From positions 466,090 through 530,089 of the forward strand of contig NZ_VITI01000003.1 of the NCBI RefSeq assembly GCF_007827795.1: a DNA stretch of 64,000 nucleotides, given 5' to 3'. The DNA is from Azospirillum brasilense. Lineage in GTDB: Bacteria; Pseudomonadota; Alphaproteobacteria; Azospirillales; Azospirillaceae. The notes under the pieces are model-generated. The model was given only the letters and a program-made list of their open reading frames with translations. It was not told where the DNA came from and did no database searches. A program made the position numbers and the translations under genes. Below, in pieces: positions 52,445 to 60,315 of the stretch (the first letter of the stretch is position 1; every line of letters begins with the position of its first letter).

Positions 52445-52927
52445 ATGCCAAAAATCAAACTCGACCGCATCGACCGGAAGATCCTGGCCCTGCTCCAGCA
52501 GGACGGGCGGATGCCCAACAACGAGTTGGCGGAGCGCGTCGGCCTGTCGCCGTCCCCCTGTCTGCGTCGGGTCAAGGCGCTGGAGGACGCGGGCGTTATC
52601 GCCCGCCACGTCGCTCTGGTCGATCCCGCCGCGGTCGATCTTCCGGTGAATGTCTTCGTCAGCGTCAGCCTGGAACGGCAGGTGGAGGAGCGGATCGACG
52701 CCTTCGAGGCCGCCGTGATGGCCCTGCCGGAGGTGATGGAATGCTATCTGATGACCGGCGACGCCGATTACCTGCTGCGCGTGGTGGTCCCCGACCTCGC
52801 CAGCTACGAGCGTTTTCTGAAGGAGCATCTGACGCGGATTTCCGGGGTCGCCAACATCCGCTCAAGCTTCGCGCTGAAACAGGTGCGCTACCGTACGGCC
52901 CTGCCGTTGGGGCATCTGGTGGAGTGA
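52445..52927 (+). CDS. Lrp/AsnC-family regulator (MdeR/BkdR-like)
   Basis: Protein of 160 residues: N-terminal winged HTH ([20 protein letters not shown], then [21 protein letters not shown]) and C-terminal RAM domain ([21 protein letters not shown]). Divergent from the E1 gene, so probably its regulator, responding to an amino acid or its keto acid. It differs clearly from the PutR-like protein at 22.6 kb. Confidence 0.87.
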   Translation: MPKIKLDRIDRKILALLQQDGRMPNNELAERVGLSPSPCLRRVKALEDAGVIARHVALVDPAAVDLPVNVFVSVSLERQVEERIDAFEAAVMALPEVMECYLMTGDADYLLRVVVPDLASYERFLKEHLTRISGVANIRSSFALKQVRYRTALPLGHLVE

Positions 52928-53060
52928 AATAAAAATGCGACGGATGTTAGGCTTGAGTGTTCAAAGTCCATTCTGACAATTGCCGTTCATCATTTTTGTT
53001 TGCGGGATTGCGGGATCGGCGCTGACATATGCGAAAATCCCGCAAGCACGATGTCGGATT

Positions 53061-53717
53061 TTACCCGAACAGGAGACCCCATATGCTGTAAGCGGAGTTT
53101 CCAACCTGAAGATACTCGACCTCCCCGGAGCCGTGGGTGAGATACCCATTGCTCACGCCAAAGAAGTTGTAAATCTCGACGCCGTTGTTGTTATATCCAT
53201 CTGCGTAGTCAGCCGACGTAGTAATCGTCAACCTTGTTCCGGTAACATAAAACTCCAAGTCATAAATGGTGGCATCATTGAAAATTACCCGATCCGCTGT
53301 CCCTGAGCTATCAGAAATAGCGGAAACTCCACCATCATTGTTGTAGTGGAGATAGACGTCGTTGCCGGCTCCGCCATAAAGCTCGTCCATGCCAATTACA
53401 CCACCGGAACCGGCGCAGGCCCCACCGTTCAGGACATCGTCTCCATCGCCTCCATAGAGATAATCCCAACCATCGCCACCTAACAAGGTATCGTTCCCAG
53501 CTCCGCCGACCAGATAATCGGAGCCGGCAAGTCCGTTCAAAAAATCATTTCCGTTGAACCCATACAAATCGTCGTTGCCGTTACCGCCATCCAGGTAATC
53601 GTCCAGATTTCCCCCGCCAACGGTGTCGTTTCCTTCACCCGCATAAACATTTACCTGCTCGCTCGGATTCGGCGAGACCCAGTAATCGTTTCCAGTTGAA
53701 AGTACATATGTACCCAT
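53061..53717 (-). CDS. short RTX-repeat (calcium-binding) protein
   Basis: Protein of 218 residues. Residues about 20-125 hold roughly eight nonapeptide repeats of GGxGNDxLx type ([33 protein letters not shown]), which bind Ca2+ in a beta-roll. The remainder is beta-rich ([15 protein letters not shown]). There is no enzymatic domain and no signal peptide; secretion through a type I system by the C terminus is typical of the family, but no transporter is nearby. The gene is A+T-rich and flanked by very A+T-rich DNA. AGAAGGATAATGAT precedes the start. Confidence 0.85.
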   Translation of the reverse strand: MGTYVLSTGNDYWVSPNPSEQVNVYAGEGNDTVGGGNLDDYLDGGNGNDDLYGFNGNDFLNGLAGSDYLVGGAGNDTLLGGDGWDYLYGGDGDDVLNGGACAGSGGVIGMDELYGGAGNDVYLHYNNDGGVSAISDSSGTADRVIFNDATIYDLEFYVTGTRLTITTSADYADGYNNNGVEIYNFFGVSNGYLTHGSGEVEYLQVGNSAYSIWGLLFG

Positions 53718-53967
53718 ATCATTATCCTTCTTGTTTTTGTTAGAGAGAAAACGAAAATCTATAAACCATAAATCACGAACGTCGCAATTTTGATTATATT
53801 CCCACTAACCTTAGTTATCTAAAGAAGCATATTAACGTATGCGCATCACTTCGCAATCTAACTATTTTATTTTGTTGATAATTTCATCGAGTACAGATAT
53901 TCTGTGAAGTGCTATGGGCTGATCCATTTCGCTTGATTGGTGGAGTGAATCAAAATCGGAGGTAATA

Positions 53968-54648
53968 ATGAATTCTCAAATCTCCTTTAACAACGCTGCT
54001 CCCTTACCATCAACGCAGCACCAAACGGCAATGAACAAGGCAGTATCTGAGAAATCTAAAGATGATGTGGCGGTGGTTGGAAATACGAAGACTGATCAAG
54101 TATCACTAAGTCCGTTGGCATTAGCTTTAAAAGGCGATGCGCTTTCATTGTTCGGCAAGCTATCCAGCAATGATAGAAGCGCATTGGGTCTCTTCGTTTC
54201 GTCGGGGCAAATGTCGTCTGATGAAATGAACGACGCGCTTTCGGGAAAACTGAAGGAATCGCGCAGCCAGACCTTCTGGAAGGGCGCTGCCGAAGCGGGT
54301 GCCGGGCAGGAAACCGACAAACAGAAGAAGATCAGAACACTTTCGGAAAGCATTGAGGCGCGACTGTCCGCTATTGATAAAACGGCAAATTCGTCATCAC
54401 GCCTGGATCAGGCTGTGGCGATCACAAACGAGTTGCGAAGCTCGATGTGGGAGCGCAGCTCGTTGATGAGCCAACCAGAAGGCGGAGGAACCAGCATAAA
54501 GCTGACGGCGGAATTCGCCTTGAACAAGATGGCGCGGACCGACTCGGAACGCGCGGCGGGGGACAAGCTCAGCGCTCTGGGCTTCAAGTCCGAAAGCTTC
54601 GATCAGCTGTTGAAGGACACGGCGGAAAAGGACATCGCTTCCATGTGA
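53968..54648 (+). CDS. hypothetical protein in A+T-rich patch
   Basis: Protein of 226 residues, Ser/Lys/Ala-rich and Cys-free, largely helical; helices include SRLDQAVAITNELRSSMWE and ALNKMARTDSERAAGDKL. No signal peptide or known motif; the first 60 residues look disordered, as in many secreted or effector proteins, but there is no supporting secretion system. A strong ribosome site, CGGAGGTAAT, precedes the ATG. Base composition is low at the 5' end and rises to the local norm at the 3' end. Confidence 0.7.
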   Translation: MNSQISFNNAAPLPSTQHQTAMNKAVSEKSKDDVAVVGNTKTDQVSLSPLALALKGDALSLFGKLSSNDRSALGLFVSSGQMSSDEMNDALSGKLKESRSQTFWKGAAEAGAGQETDKQKKIRTLSESIEARLSAIDKTANSSSRLDQAVAITNELRSSMWERSSLMSQPEGGGTSIKLTAEFALNKMARTDSERAAGDKLSALGFKSESFDQLLKDTAEKDIASM

Positions 54649-54856
54649 GCCTTTGTGCGCTGTGACAACCGTGGTCCGTCGGCCGTAATCCCGCATTCAA
54701 TACGTTCAACATCCGGTCGCCCGGACCGCTCATGACGTTCGCGATGGAAGACCTGCGCCGCTTTTTGCCATAAAGAGTATTGGAACAGGGGCGCTCGGCG
54801 AAATTTCCCGCTGACAGACCCCGACCGACAGGCGAAGGCATGGGAAGCAGGACGGG

Positions 54857-55750
54857 ATGATGGACTGGGACAAGTTGCGGGTGTTCCACGCTGTGGCCGA
54901 GGCCGGCAGCTTCACCCACGCGGGCGAGGCCCTCAACCTCAGCCAATCGGCGGTCAGCCGGCAGATCAGCGCGCTGGAGGACAGCCTCGGCGTACCGCTG
55001 TTTCACCGGCACGCCCGCGGGCTGATCCTGACCGAGCAGGGCGAGTTGCTGAATCACGCGGCGCGCGACATCTTCGCGAAGCTGTCGATGACCCAGGCGA
55101 TGCTGAGCGAGAGCAAGGACGCCGCCAAGGGACCGCTGAAGGTGACGGCCACGGCCGCCTTCGGCTCGACCTGGCTGACTCCGCGCATCGGGGAATTCCT
55201 TGCGCTCTACCCGGACATCCAGCTCACCCTGCTCATCACCGACACGGAGCTGGATCTGGGCATGCGCGAGGCCGACGTGGCGATCCGCGTCAGCCCGCCG
55301 CGCCAGCCGGACCTGATCCAGCGGCACCTGATGACCTTCCGCTCGCACCTCTACGCGCACCGCCGTTACCTGGACCGCAAGGGAGAGCCGCAGACGGTGG
55401 CCGATCTCGCCTCGCACGATCTGGTGACCTATCCGCAGGAGCTGCGCCCGCCTTTCGCGAACACCCATTGGCTGCGCGATCTGGTGACCGATGCGGTGGC
55501 CCGCGACCGGACCGTTCTTCAGGTCAACAACCTGTACGCGATCTTCCGCGCCGTGGAGAGCGGGCTGGGCGTCGGCTCGCTGCCCGACTATCTGGTGACC
55601 GGCCTGAACGATATTGTGCGAGTGCTGCCGGACCAGTCCGGGTCGAAGGTGGACGCTTTCTTCGTCTATCCGGAGGAACTGCGCCATTCCAAGCGCATCG
55701 CGGTCTTCCGCGACTTTCTGGTCAAGAAGGTTGCGGAGAGCCAGTTCTAA
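54857..55750 (+). CDS. LysR-family transcriptional regulator
   Basis: Protein of 297 residues. The winged HTH is at the N terminus (MDWDKLRVFHAVAEAGSFTHAG, NLSQSAVSRQISALE), followed by a linker helix and a periplasmic-binding-like effector domain (LKVTATAAFGSTWLTPRIGEF onward). The target is unknown: both neighbours run the same way and there is no divergent partner. It ends at a clear terminator. Confidence 0.9.
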   Translation: MMDWDKLRVFHAVAEAGSFTHAGEALNLSQSAVSRQISALEDSLGVPLFHRHARGLILTEQGELLNHAARDIFAKLSMTQAMLSESKDAAKGPLKVTATAAFGSTWLTPRIGEFLALYPDIQLTLLITDTELDLGMREADVAIRVSPPRQPDLIQRHLMTFRSHLYAHRRYLDRKGEPQTVADLASHDLVTYPQELRPPFANTHWLRDLVTDAVARDRTVLQVNNLYAIFRAVESGLGVGSLPDYLVTGLNDIVRVLPDQSGSKVDAFFVYPEELRHSKRIAVFRDFLVKKVAESQF

Positions 55751-55770
55751 TTCCCGATCAGCGGGTTGGC

Positions 55771-55817
55771 AAAGGAGGGGCGCGGCGCCGGACAGGGCCG
55801 TGCCCCTCCTTTGTTTT
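55771..55817 (+). terminator. Rho-independent terminator after LysR gene
   Basis: AAAGGAGGGGC pairs with GCCCCTCCTTT and is followed by GTTTT. Good stem plus U-rich tail in the expected orientation. Confidence 0.8.
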
Positions 55818-55888
55818 AGGGCCGTGCCCCCTTGTTTTTCCTGCCATCTGGTATGCGACATAGTGTCGGTCATGGTGGAGCGGCCGAC

Positions 55889-55906
55889 TTAGCGCTTGCG
55901 CGCTAA
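55889..55906. promoter_or_regulatory. inverted repeat TTAGCGC-N4-GCGCTAA
   Basis: Exact 7-bp arms just upstream of the A+T-rich palindrome at 55911. Candidate operator for the ExuT-type transporter gene. Confidence 0.45.
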
Positions 55907-55907
55907 A

Positions 55908-55924
55908 CTGATATATTAATATAT
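55908..55924. promoter_or_regulatory. A+T-rich palindrome, shared with 61619-61634
   Basis: CTGATATATTAATATA is found identically at 61619-61634. Here it contains the perfect 14-bp palindrome ATATATTAATATAT (55911-55924). Its location upstream of the transporter suggests an operator or an A+T-rich promoter element. Confidence 0.5.
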
Positions 55925-56059
55925 GCGACGCATGCGGAGCCCACCGCGTGTCAGCCTTCAAGCCTCTGGGCCCCACCCAATAATTGCAATCGCCAGGAAA
56001 TTCCCGGAAGGGAAAGGCGTGCGCCCATGCCTGCCGATGAACAGGCAAGTGAGGAAGTC

Positions 56060-57346
56060 ATGAAGATAGTGCGTGGCCTGAGATGGAAAGTCCTGGCGCT
56101 CATCATGCTGGGGACGATCATCAACTACATCGACCGCAACACGCTGGGCATCCTGGCGCCGATGCTCAAGGAAGAACTGCACTTCTCGACGGAGCAGTAT
56201 TCCTACATCGTCAGCGTGTTCCAGCTCTGCTACAGCCTGATGCAGCCGATCGCCGGCTATGTGACGGACCTCATCGGCCTGAAATTCGGCTACGCGATGT
56301 TCGCCTTCGTCTGGGGCAGTGCCGCGGCCTTGCACGCCTTCTCCGGCGGCTGGCAGTCGATGGCCTTCTTCCGTGGCCTGCTGGGCATCAGCGAGGCGGC
56401 GGCCATGCCGTCGGGCGCCAAGACCGCCACCCTGTGGTTCCCGGCCAAGGAGCGCTCCATCGCCACGGGCTGGTTCAACACCGGCAGCTCCGTCGGCGCC
56501 ATGATCGCCCCGCCGCTGGTGATCTGGCTGTCCGTGACCTGGAGCTGGCAGATCGCCTTCGTCGTCACCGGCCTGCTGGGCGTCGGCCTGTCGATGCTGT
56601 GGCTGGCGCTGTACCGCAACCCGGAGAACCACCCGCGCCTGACCAAGGAGGAGCACGCCTACATCCTGGACGGCCAGGAGCAGGTCCAGCTTCCCAAGCC
56701 CTCGATGAAGCGCGTCGTCACCATGCGCAAGTTCTGGGGCATCGCCGCCGCCCGCTTCCTGACCGAGCCGGCGTGGCAGACCTTCAGCTTCTGGATTCCG
56801 CTCTACATGGTCAGCACCCGCGGCATGGACATCAAGCAGTTCGCGCTGTTCGCCTGGCTGCCCTTCCTGTTCGCCGACATCGGCTGCGTCCTCAGCGGCT
56901 ACCTGTCGCCCTTCTTCGCCAAGCGCTTCCGCATGTCGCTGGTCAACTCGCGCATCGCCGGCATCGGCATCGGCGCGGTGTGCATGATCGGCCCGGCCCT
57001 GATCGGCCTGACCAGCAGCCCGATCACCGCCATCTTCCTGTTCTCGGTCGGCGCCTTCGCGCACCAGATGCTGTCGAGCCTGCTCTACGCCCTGGTCACC
57101 GACACCTTCGAGAAGCAGGACGTCGCCACGGCGACCGGCTTCGGCGGCATGGCCGGCTACATGGGCGGCATGATCTTCTCGTTGATCATCGGCCAGCTCG
57201 CCAGCACGATCGGTTACGAGCCGCTGTTCGTCTGCCTGTCGGTCTTCGACATCACGGCCTTCATCGTTGTGCTGGTGGTTCTCGGCCAGTGGGGCCGGAA
57301 CAAGGTCACGCCCCCGGCGATGCCGAGCGGCGCCCACGCCGACTGA
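56060..57346 (+). CDS. exuT: MFS transporter, ExuT-like (hexuronate) anion:cation symporter family
   Basis: Twelve-helix inner-membrane transporter of 428 residues. KIVRGLRWKVLALIMLGTI and NYIDRNTLGILAPML begin the first helix, and WFPAKERSIATGWFNTGSSVGAM is the loop signature of the ACS family. The start region, FWGIAAARFLTEPAWQTF and MFAFVWGSAA resemble E. coli ExuT, which takes up glucuronate and galacturonate. The ATG at 56060 is preferred (GAGGAAG before it, and it aligns with the ExuT start); 56027 is also open. No uronate isomerase or reductase genes adjoin, so the substrate is inferred from similarity. Confidence 0.85.
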   Translation: MKIVRGLRWKVLALIMLGTIINYIDRNTLGILAPMLKEELHFSTEQYSYIVSVFQLCYSLMQPIAGYVTDLIGLKFGYAMFAFVWGSAAALHAFSGGWQSMAFFRGLLGISEAAAMPSGAKTATLWFPAKERSIATGWFNTGSSVGAMIAPPLVIWLSVTWSWQIAFVVTGLLGVGLSMLWLALYRNPENHPRLTKEEHAYILDGQEQVQLPKPSMKRVVTMRKFWGIAAARFLTEPAWQTFSFWIPLYMVSTRGMDIKQFALFAWLPFLFADIGCVLSGYLSPFFAKRFRMSLVNSRIAGIGIGAVCMIGPALIGLTSSPITAIFLFSVGAFAHQMLSSLLYALVTDTFEKQDVATATGFGGMAGYMGGMIFSLIIGQLASTIGYEPLFVCLSVFDITAFIVVLVVLGQWGRNKVTPPAMPSGAHAD

Positions 57347-57367
57347 CCCGGACGTCTTTTCGTATCC

Positions 57368-57414
57368 AAGGGCCGCGCGATCCGGGAAGACCCGGGCCGC
57401 GCGGCCCTTTTCAT
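57368..57414 (+). terminator. Rho-independent terminator after exuT
   Basis: AAGGGCCGCGCG pairs perfectly with CGCGCGGCCCTT, with a second short stem in the loop, followed by TTCATTT. Confidence 0.85.
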
Positions 57415-57427
57415 TTGGACGACGGGT

Positions 57428-57508
57428 TTACTGGATGGCGGCGGTCAGCAGGGAGGCGAGGGCGAAGCCGCTGACGATCACGAGGCGGGCGATGATGTGG
57501 GTTTTCAT
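57428..57508 (-). CDS. possible 26-residue hydrophobic peptide
   Basis: MKTHIIARLVIVSGFALASL continues to a short hydrophobic end and TAA. GGAGCC is found eight bases upstream. A single hydrophobic helix in a short frame with plausible ribosome site; could be a small membrane peptide or chance. Confidence 0.35.
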   Translation of the reverse strand: MKTHIIARLVIVSGFALASLLTAAIQ

Positions 57509-57736
57509 GGCAAGGCTCCAATTGGCTTCGGCGGGGGCGGGCAGGCCTCGTTTTTGTGCTGAGCCAATGTTCGCACCGCACGGCTTAAAGACAAACCGCG
57601 CAATTCGCATGCCATCCATAGCGATATTGCAGCGCAACACAGCGCTGTTATAGGGCGATGCTTCGATGATCCAAGTATTCGTGGCGCTCTTCACAGCGCT
57701 GCCATTGATTCTCTTGCAGCGCTGTGATTCCAGCGT

Positions 57737-58456
57737 TCATGCGGATTCGGCGATCGGCTCCGCCGGAGCGGACTCGCTGTCGAACAGGTCGGGGAAGCGC
57801 CGGGCCAGCTCGGGCAGGGAGTTCAGGATCTCGCGCAGATGCAGGCGCATGGCCGCCTCGGCGGCGTCGGGACAGCGGGCGCGGATGCCCTCGACGATCT
57901 GCTCGTGCTGGGAAATCAGCCGGTCCAGCGGGGTCGCCTGCGGCAGGCTGAGGTAGCGCACCCGGTCCATCTGGGCCTTGGTCTCCTCCACCACGCGCCA
58001 GGCGTATTCGCAGTCCACCCCGAGCGCGATGGTGCGGTGGAAGGCTTCGTCCAACTCCAGAAAGGACGCCGGGTTGGTGCTCTTGGCGGCTTCCCGCTGC
58101 GCCTTCAGGTTGGCCTCCAGCTCCGCGACGGTGCGGGCCGGCAATCCCTCGCCGGCCTTGCGGGCCACGGCCCGCTCCACCGCTTCGCGGACGAAGCGGG
58201 CGTCCATCACCTGCTTGGCCGAGATTTTCACCACGAAGGTGCCGCGCTGTGGGCGGATGACCACCAGCCCGGACTCGCTCAGCTTGATGAAGGCCTCGCG
58301 CACCGGCTGGCGGCTGACCCCAAGCTGGCCCGCGACCTCCTGTTCGGACAGCGGCTGGCCGGGCTGGAACTGCATCGTCACGATGGCGTGGCGCAACTCC
58401 CGAAAAACGCGGCGCGCCACGGGCTCCGCCGAATCCGGCTCGATCCTCCTCAACAT
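57737..58456 (-). CDS. GntR-family (FadR/FCD subfamily) regulator
   Basis: Protein of 239 residues. The N-terminal wHTH is VFRELRHAIVTMQFQPGQPL with SEQEVAGQLGVSRQPVREAF; the C-terminal FCD domain has the metal-binding pattern DEAFHRTIAL, HEQIVEGIRA and RLHLREIL (Asp/His/His/His). Ligands of this class are usually organic or sugar acids. It is divergent from the TRAP dctPQM operon, with a FadR-type operator (TTGTATACTA) between, so it is very likely that operon's repressor. GGGAGGAG precedes the start. Confidence 0.92.
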   Translation of the reverse strand: MLRRIEPDSAEPVARRVFRELRHAIVTMQFQPGQPLSEQEVAGQLGVSRQPVREAFIKLSESGLVVIRPQRGTFVVKISAKQVMDARFVREAVERAVARKAGEGLPARTVAELEANLKAQREAAKSTNPASFLELDEAFHRTIALGVDCEYAWRVVEETKAQMDRVRYLSLPQATPLDRLISQHEQIVEGIRARCPDAAEAAMRLHLREILNSLPELARRFPDLFDSESAPAEPIAESA

Positions 58457-58565
58457 GCTCCTCCCATCCTTTCTTCTTTCCGTCCGCCCCGCCGGTGCCC
58501 GCCCGGACGATCCTGGGCGGCGGATTCATCCTGCGTCGTACGCAAGCCCATGGACAACACCATTC

Positions 58566-58575
58566 TTGTATACTA
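58566..58575. promoter_or_regulatory. FadR-subfamily GntR operator
   Basis: TTGTATACTA fits the T-N-GTATAC-N-A consensus of FadR-subfamily GntR proteins. It lies between the divergent GntR gene and dctP. A second half-site-like ATACCAG follows. Confidence 0.55.
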
Positions 58576-58640
58576 CCATACCAGTCGCGTACCGAACAAT
58601 CGCCTCCGTGCAAGAGGCGTTGTCCTCAAAGGGAGGAAAC

Positions 58641-59624
58641 ATGAGCATCATCACCCGCACCTGGCGCGTGGCCGCCCTCGGCTTTGCGCTGGCCACCGTC
58701 GCCGGCGGCGCGCTGGCCGCCGACTACACGCTCAGCGTCAACACGGCGCTGGCCCAGCAGGACCCGCTCTATAAGGGGCTGGAAGAGTTCAAGAAGAGCG
58801 TCGAGGCGCGGTCCGGCGGCAAGATGGCCGTCCGCCTGTTTCCCGGCTCGCAGCTCGGCAAGGATGAGGACGTGCTGGAGCAGGCCCGCGCCGGGGCCGG
58901 AGTCGCGGTGGTCGTGGACGGCGGGCGTCTCGCCGTCTTCGTGAAGGAGTTCGGCGTTCTGGGCGGCCCGTACCTCGCCCAGGGCTACGACGGCATCCGC
59001 AAGGTCGTCACCTCGCCGATGTTCGACCAGTGGTCGGACAAGCTGCGCAAGGCGTCGGGCCATCAGGTCCTGTCCTTCAACTGGTGGCAGGGCGAACGGC
59101 ACCTGCTGACCAACAAGCCGGTGAAGGGGCCGGAAGACCTCGCCGGCATCCGCATGCGCACGCCGGGCGCTCCGGTGTGGATGGAGACGATCCGCGCCAT
59201 GGGCGCCACCCCGACCCCGATGGGCTGGTCGGAGGTCTACACCGGCCTTCAGCAGAAGGTGATCGACGGCGTCGAGGCGCAGCACCCGGCCAGCTTCGGT
59301 TCCCGTCTGTACGAGGTGACCAACCACGTCACCAAGACCGGCCACATCAACCTGATCACCGGCATCGTCACCAGCGCCGCCTGGTTTGACAAGCTGCCGC
59401 CGGAGCAGCAGACGATCCTGAAGGAAGAGGCGCTGAAGGCCGGCGACAGCGCGTCGCGCGCCACCCAGGCGTCGCTCGCCGATTTCGAGAAGCAGATGAA
59501 GGACAAGGGCATGACGATCGAGGAGATCGACGTGACCCCGTTCCGCAAGGCCACCGCGCCGGTCTACGAGAAGCTGGGCTACGCCGAACTCCACAAGGAA
59601 GTGGAAAAGCTGCTGCAGAACTGA
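58641..59624 (+). CDS. dctP: TRAP transporter substrate-binding protein
   Basis: Periplasmic binding protein of 327 residues with signal peptide (to about residue 26, ALAADYT). The DctP pattern is present: GSQLGKDEDVLEQARAG, then IRMRTPGAPVWMETIRAMGATPTPMGWSEVYTGLQQKVIDGVE, with the Arg of RMRTPG binding the substrate carboxylate. GGGAGGAAAC precedes the start. The ligand is a carboxylate, possibly a uronate given exuT nearby; C4-dicarboxylate is the generic alternative. Confidence 0.93.
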   Translation: MSIITRTWRVAALGFALATVAGGALAADYTLSVNTALAQQDPLYKGLEEFKKSVEARSGGKMAVRLFPGSQLGKDEDVLEQARAGAGVAVVVDGGRLAVFVKEFGVLGGPYLAQGYDGIRKVVTSPMFDQWSDKLRKASGHQVLSFNWWQGERHLLTNKPVKGPEDLAGIRMRTPGAPVWMETIRAMGATPTPMGWSEVYTGLQQKVIDGVEAQHPASFGSRLYEVTNHVTKTGHINLITGIVTSAAWFDKLPPEQQTILKEEALKAGDSASRATQASLADFEKQMKDKGMTIEEIDVTPFRKATAPVYEKLGYAELHKEVEKLLQN

Positions 59625-59647
59625 GGCGGGGATCGGTTCGCGCTGAG

Positions 59648-59739
59648 CTTGCCCCCTCCCTGACCCTCCCCGCTGTCGCAGGGGAGGGGACAAATTCTCC
59701 CTCCCCTGCGACAGCGGGGGAGGGCCGGGGTGGGGGCAG
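59648..59739. repeat. dispersed inverted-repeat element, copy 3
   Basis: GCTTGCCCCC...GGGTGGGGGCAG frames a 92-bp element with inner hairpins CCCCTGCGACAGCGGGG and its partner. It is close to copy 1 at 4891-4983, including TGACCCTCCCC and AGGGCCGGGG blocks. It sits between dctP and dctQ, where an mRNA hairpin would favour higher expression of the binding protein than the membrane subunits. Confidence 0.75.
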
Positions 59740-59796
59740 TCCCTCCCAAGATCAACGCTGCCTGCCGTCACCTTCCGCCATCAAGGGACCGCCATC

Positions 59797-60315
59797 ATGT
59801 CGTCCTTGTTTCACAAGGGGGAAGCCTTCCTGGCGATGCTTCTCCTCGCTGCCATCGTGCTGCTCGTCTTCGCCGCCGGCGTCATGCGCTGGTTCGGCCA
59901 TCCCCTGGTCTGGTCGGTGGACGTGGCGCAGCTTCTGTTCGTCTGGGTCGCCTTCCTCGGCGCCGACATGGCGCTGCGCAAGCGCGCCCACATCGGCATC
60001 GACTATCTGGTGAAGCGCCTGCCGGACTCCAGCCGGGCCCTGCTGGATGTCGTTCTGGGCGTGCTGGTCCTCGCCTTCCTCCTCACCATGACGGTGATGG
60101 GCTACCGGCTGACCATGCTGAATCTGGAGCGCCAGTTCGGCGACAGCGGCATCAGCTACGCCTTCGTGACATCGGCGGTGCCGGTGGGCTGCCTGCTGCT
60201 GGCGATCACGCTGACCGGGCAGATCCTGGACACGCTGCGCGGGCTGCGCAGCCATCCCAAACCGGTCTTCGCGCCGGCTCCCAAGGCCGGCGACATCGAG
60301 GAGGTCGTGCCGTGA
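59797..60315 (+). CDS. dctQ: TRAP transporter small membrane subunit
   Basis: Four-helix membrane protein of 172 residues with the DctQ pattern (LFVWVAFLGADMALRKRAHIGID, RLTMLNLERQFGDSGIS). It pairs with DctM. Its stop overlaps the DctM start (GTGA). Confidence 0.92.
   Translation: MSSLFHKGEAFLAMLLLAAIVLLVFAAGVMRWFGHPLVWSVDVAQLLFVWVAFLGADMALRKRAHIGIDYLVKRLPDSSRALLDVVLGVLVLAFLLTMTVMGYRLTMLNLERQFGDSGISYAFVTSAVPVGCLLLAITLTGQILDTLRGLRSHPKPVFAPAPKAGDIEEVVP

Larger units (their letters stand above)
55751..56059. other. intergenic region before the ExuT-type gene
   Basis: This gap of 309 bases holds the LysR gene terminator (55771-55817), a TTAGCGC inverted pair (55889-55906) and an A+T-rich palindrome (55911-55924), and presumably the transporter promoter. 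Confidence 0.55.
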
